Positions 60,464-64,000 of a DNA stretch of 64,000 nt are shown one piece after another (the stretch's first letter is position 1; each line of letters opens with the position of its first letter). The notes under the pieces are model-generated. The model had not been told where the DNA came from. It was given only the letters and a program-made list of their open reading frames with translations, and did not search any database. The DNA is taken from assembly GCA_037013495.1 (NCBI GenBank), contig CM072810.1, forward strand, positions 105,552,898 to 105,616,897. The letters are read 5' to 3'. The DNA is from Hippophae tibetana (Eukaryota > Streptophyta > Magnoliopsida > Rosales > Elaeagnaceae). A program made the translations under genes and the position numbers.

Positions 60464-63400
60464 AGCATATCTAGAAACAAATAATAATAACTTGAGAAGG
60501 AAAAAAAGCTTCCCTTTAAAAAAGATCCACCAAACACATCAACCACCCACGACAAAAGCAAACAAACCCACAACACCGACGACCAAACACTAGCAGCGAT
60601 GGGTGCTGTGAGCAAAGAGTAGTGATGATAAATTCCAATAGGTGGCTCTAACTAAGCAGCAATTGTGAGATGGCACGAGATTGAGGGGCTGTCAGCGAAA
60701 GATAAAAGGGCTATTGGGGTTGTTAATAGGAGATAAAGGGAGTCATCGGGACTGTCGACGATGGCAGTACTTGTCGGACGACAACAGGTGAGGTCCCTTG
60801 GCTGGCAGCAATAGTATTGGTCGGGCTAATTATTGTGATCTTTCTTTCGAGAACAACGAAAAGTTTCTTCTTTTTAAGTCTTTGATACTAAAATAAAATA
60901 AATGTATGAAAGTGTATTTTTCCATTAACCCTAATTGGGTATTCATGCACAAATACATGTCCTAATTACGGTAAGAGAATAAATGTTAATTATTCACAAA
61001 ATAATACACAATATATACACAATTTAACTGTAATTGCACCTTACTTAGTCAAAAATGGTGCCAAGTCAACTGATCACGAATACAAAATCATAATCCCACT
61101 ACCTTGGTAAGAAAAAAAAGTTTGAGGTGACTCTTGTAAGCATTTGATAGAAAAAGAAAAGATACACTAGATTGACTCCAAAATATTTTACCCATCTAAT
61201 TGAAAAGTATTATGAGTGATTTTCATGGACAAAGCATTTGTTTGTAAACTAATTTCTAGGCTCGTTATCACGTCCTTCAAATAAATATAAAGAAACACCC
61301 GAGTCTTGAATGATTGTATTTTAGGTATAATTTTTATAATTATTACACTTAGAATTGCATTCATACATCCATGAGCATATTAAACAACACTTATTTATGT
61401 TACTCAAATTATTATTGCTAAAATATAACCTAAAATATAAGATAAAATAGTCTAAAATCCCAAATTTGTTCACGTATATTAAGAGCCATTTTGCACCTAG
61501 TAATAAATAGTTAAATTGTGTATATGTTATATACATTTATTCTGATTTATTTTTTGGCCTCTCTTCATACTTTTTTTTTGGGCTTATTATTTTTTTTATT
61601 TTTTTTCCTTATTTTTGGCAAAGTGTTACTATCTGATTTTTGGGTACTAGCTGCCCAGTTTTTTCAGTTTACTTTAAAAAGAAAAAGGAAAAGAAAAACT
61701 AGTCATATCAAAGGAGCACACTAGTTTTTTTCCTGTCAACCGAGGTCAAATATGACAATAAAGTTATATCTACCATGACTATTCATGATACTTCTTCAAT
61801 TAATATTAAATTAGATAGTACCAATTATCGTGTTGGATCCAAATTTTTGGAAATGCATATTATTGGCAGAGAGAAGAAAAATTATATTATCGGAAAAAAA
61901 ATTACCCCAAAGGAGGATGATCCAACTTATAATAAATAGGAAGCTGAAGATGCTCTAGTAAAATCCTAGATTATCAACTCAATGACAAACAAGTTAATGT
62001 CTCACTTTACTTGGCATGAACCTGCAAAAAATGTGTGGGATGCTATGAGGAAAAGCTACCTCGATGTTCGAGACTCTTTACAAGTATATGAATTGATGAA
62101 ACAATCATTTCATCTCTATCATGGTAATCGATCTCTTTTTGAATATTATAACGAAGAACTCTATTTTCATAGAGTTAGATTATTACAAACCCAATAATAT
62201 GGCATATGCTATCGACATTGAGAAACTGAGTAAGCGTACTAATAAGGATCGAGTTTATACGTTCCTTATTGGTCTAGATCGGAGTTTAGATGAGGTTAGT
62301 AGTCGGGTTTTGGCTACTTCTCTTTTGTCAAGCTTAAAGAAAACATTCTCAAATCCATCGTAATGTACAAAGATAGGTTACCATCAACACTGAGGACCAC
62401 CCTAAGTCATCCATTCTTATTGTCCAAAGGAGTAAGTCTTATTTAGATCCCCATCTACTGACTCTATTTCTCAATTTTGTACTTACTACCATAACACTAC
62501 GCATATTATTGATGTTTGTTGAAAGCATGGCTATCTGAAGTCGTACAAACTTAAGTAAATTAAAAAGAAAAAAAATCTCCAATTGCTAACATCATCGTTT
62601 CATCTTCTGCTTCTCAGATTTCTTAAGTAATTACTCAAGATGGTACTTTTGGTTCAGTATTCATTTCTTGTGCTACTGACACTTAGCTTATTGATTCCAC
62701 AGCTAGTGACCATATGACTAGTGATACTTTCATGTTTGAGTCTCCAACATCATCTATTAAGTCTATTTAGGTTGCCAATAGAACACCAATGCCAATTTTA
62801 TGAGCAAACAATGTCTCAATATCACCCATTTTTTCTATCTTCTGTTTTACTTGCACCAACTCTTAAAATAATATCATATCCACTAGTCATCTTTCAAAAA
62901 ATCTTGATCGTTCTATAACATTCTATTCTACTCATTGTGTGTTTCAGGACAATAAAATGAAGATGACGATTGGCACTGGTAAGGATGGATGAAATCTTTA
63001 CTACTTGAAGAAGGGGGCTGGTAATCCTAATTGTGGCTTTCAAGTTGATAGAGAGATTGAAAAAGCACAAATTATGTTATGACATTATCGTTTAAAACAT
63101 TCATCCTTCCTTTATTTGGAGCGTTTATTTTTTAAAAAAAATTCTAATATTTCCACTTCTAGCTTGCTATGTGAACAATGCATTTTTGTTAAGAATTATT
63201 GTGTTTCTTTCAAAATTAGTAGTAATAAAAGCTATTCCTTTTGTTTGTGTTTATACTAATGTGTGGGATCTTCTTTATACTCCTACTCTGGCCATAAATA
63301 TTTTGTTTCCTTTATTGATGATTGCATTAGAGTCACTTAGATTTATCTATTAAAGTCTACGAGTGATGTTATTCATGTTCTTCCTCAATAATGTGATTTC

Positions 63401-63772
63401 ACACAATTTCATATGCATGTTCAATTGATAATAGTCATAAATTTATAAATCAATCTCTTATCGATTTTTTCTAAACTCGTGGCCTTCTTCACCAACCAAC
63501 GTGCATTTATTAACCACAACAGAACGGTGTAGCAGAACATAAAAACTATTACCTTCTTGAGATGCCACATGACATATGCTTCCCTATACGATTTCCTAGA
63601 CCTTTCTGGGCTAAGGTCGTCATGACTATTGCTTTTCTTATTAATCAAATATATGCTCATATTATTGACTATCAAACTCTACTGAGAAAATTATCTCTTT
63701 TTCACTCTATCTTCTGCCCTTAATCTATATCCTAAAGTCTTTAGTTGTGTGTGTTATGTTCATGTGTATGCA

Positions 63773-63832
63773 CTTCATAAGGACAAATTTGACCCACGTG
63801 CTCTTAAATGTGTCTTTCTTGGTTACTCTAAT
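63773..63832 (+). repeat. 60-bp direct repeat, copy 1
   Basis: Identical over all 60 bases to 63941-64000. It encodes the part of TE7 reading [18 protein letters not shown], a conserved copia segment after integrase. Confidence 0.95.
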
Positions 63833-63940
63833 ACACAGAAAGAGTATAAATATTTTCACCCACTTACAGGTAAATATTGTGTATATGGATATTCGATTTT
63901 GTGAATATGAGTAATAATATCTCGGGGTTTGCAACGATAA

Positions 63941-64000
63941 CTTCATAAGGACAAATTTGACCCACGTGCTCTTAAATGTGTCTTTCTTGGTTACTCTAAT
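63941..64000 (+). repeat. 60-bp direct repeat, copy 2 (continues past window)
   Basis: An exact second copy, 168 bp downstream of the first, starting abruptly after TTTGCAACGATAA. The identity reaches the last base of the window, so the duplication is at least 60 bp and may be longer. Confidence 0.95.

Larger units (their letters stand above)
56334..61026 (-). mobile_element. TE6: decayed Ty1/copia element
   Basis: Related terminal repeats lie at about 56334-56456 and 60890-61026 (shared ATGTATGAAAGTGTATTTTT and CTAATTGGGTATT). A degraded primer site (TAGTATCAAAGAC, minus strand) lies next to the right one. Gag is visible at 60463-60176 (YIKLDGINCLVWSKNLEIYI and GYIIGRKYAPKEDPTYDEWE), integrase pieces at 58860-58560, the CVCYVHVHALY motif at 58462-58232, RT pieces at 57800-57160 and RNase H pieces at 56960-56750. 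Many stops. The RT has lost its catalytic centre by deletion. Exact LTR ends and target duplication are unsure. Confidence 0.85.
61772..64000 (+). mobile_element. TE7: truncated copia element running off the window
   Basis: Plus-strand frames, heavily interrupted, show gag (about 61800-62365: KNYIIGKKITPKEDDPTYNK, then NKLMSHFTWHEPAKNVWDAM), a CCHC-like knuckle (about 62484), an integrase His-Cys end (CEQC near 63170), FVSFIDDC (about 63306) and the [20 protein letters not shown] segment (about 63749). No 5' LTR was found upstream of gag. The element belongs to the same family as TE6 but on the opposite strand. Its 3' half lies beyond the window. Confidence 0.8.

Noticed and set aside
56326-61036. 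TGTAA as target duplication of TE6
   Set aside because: The LTR ends are uncertain by several bases and the match would place LTR termini that do not start with TG.

Overview
This is an AT-rich, gene-poor stretch of nuclear plant DNA, most likely from a eudicot. The evidence is spliceosomal introns, plant-type Ty1/copia retrotransposons primed by initiator tRNA-Met, a TRIM element, a LINE, and a SULTR-type sulfate transporter. The species cannot be named from the sequence alone.

Two host genes can be read. (1) On the + strand a 12-exon gene at 24211-45254 encodes a group-3 sulfate transporter/STAS protein, closest by recall to SULTR3;3. The exons join in frame without a break to 667 codons over 21 kb. 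The size comes from introns 4 (6.1 kb) and 6 (9.6 kb). Intron 4 holds a tandem duplication and a decayed caulimovirid-like relic. Intron 6 holds a LINE relic with a tandem TRIM array in it, followed by a full Copia element. (2) On the - strand a convergent gene (46068-56114, 5' part not found) can be assembled from six short exons that all join in phase 0. It encodes a C-terminal membrane-anchored protein of unrecognised family. Its largest visible intron holds a Copia inside another Copia, and it was missed by simple ORF reading because its exons are 55-126 bp.

The rest is mostly mobile DNA. TE1 (6099-11676, -) is a nearly intact Copia with a GC-rich minisatellite leader. TE2 (13390-17644, +) is a Copia with an integrase deletion. 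TE3 (36616-41740, +, duplication TCTCT) sits in transporter intron 6. TE4 (48308-52797, -, duplication ATATG) is nested in the older TE5 (47714-55431, -, duplication ATATG). TE6 (about 56334-61026, -) and TE7 (about 61772 to the window end, +) are decayed relatives arranged head to head. The stretches 1-6098, 11677-13389 and 17645-23900 show no gene that can be supported.

No new enzymatic system was found. The most unusual signals are structural: a 224-bp-period tandem TRIM array; LTR-internal minisatellites whose copy number differs between the two LTRs of one element in three separate Copia elements; a GC-rich repeat leader in TE1; hairpin and palindrome sequence in the TE1 LTR; a GC-AG intron in the transporter; an exact 60-bp direct repeat at the window edge; and two host genes whose introns have absorbed nested elements while their coding sequence stayed intact.
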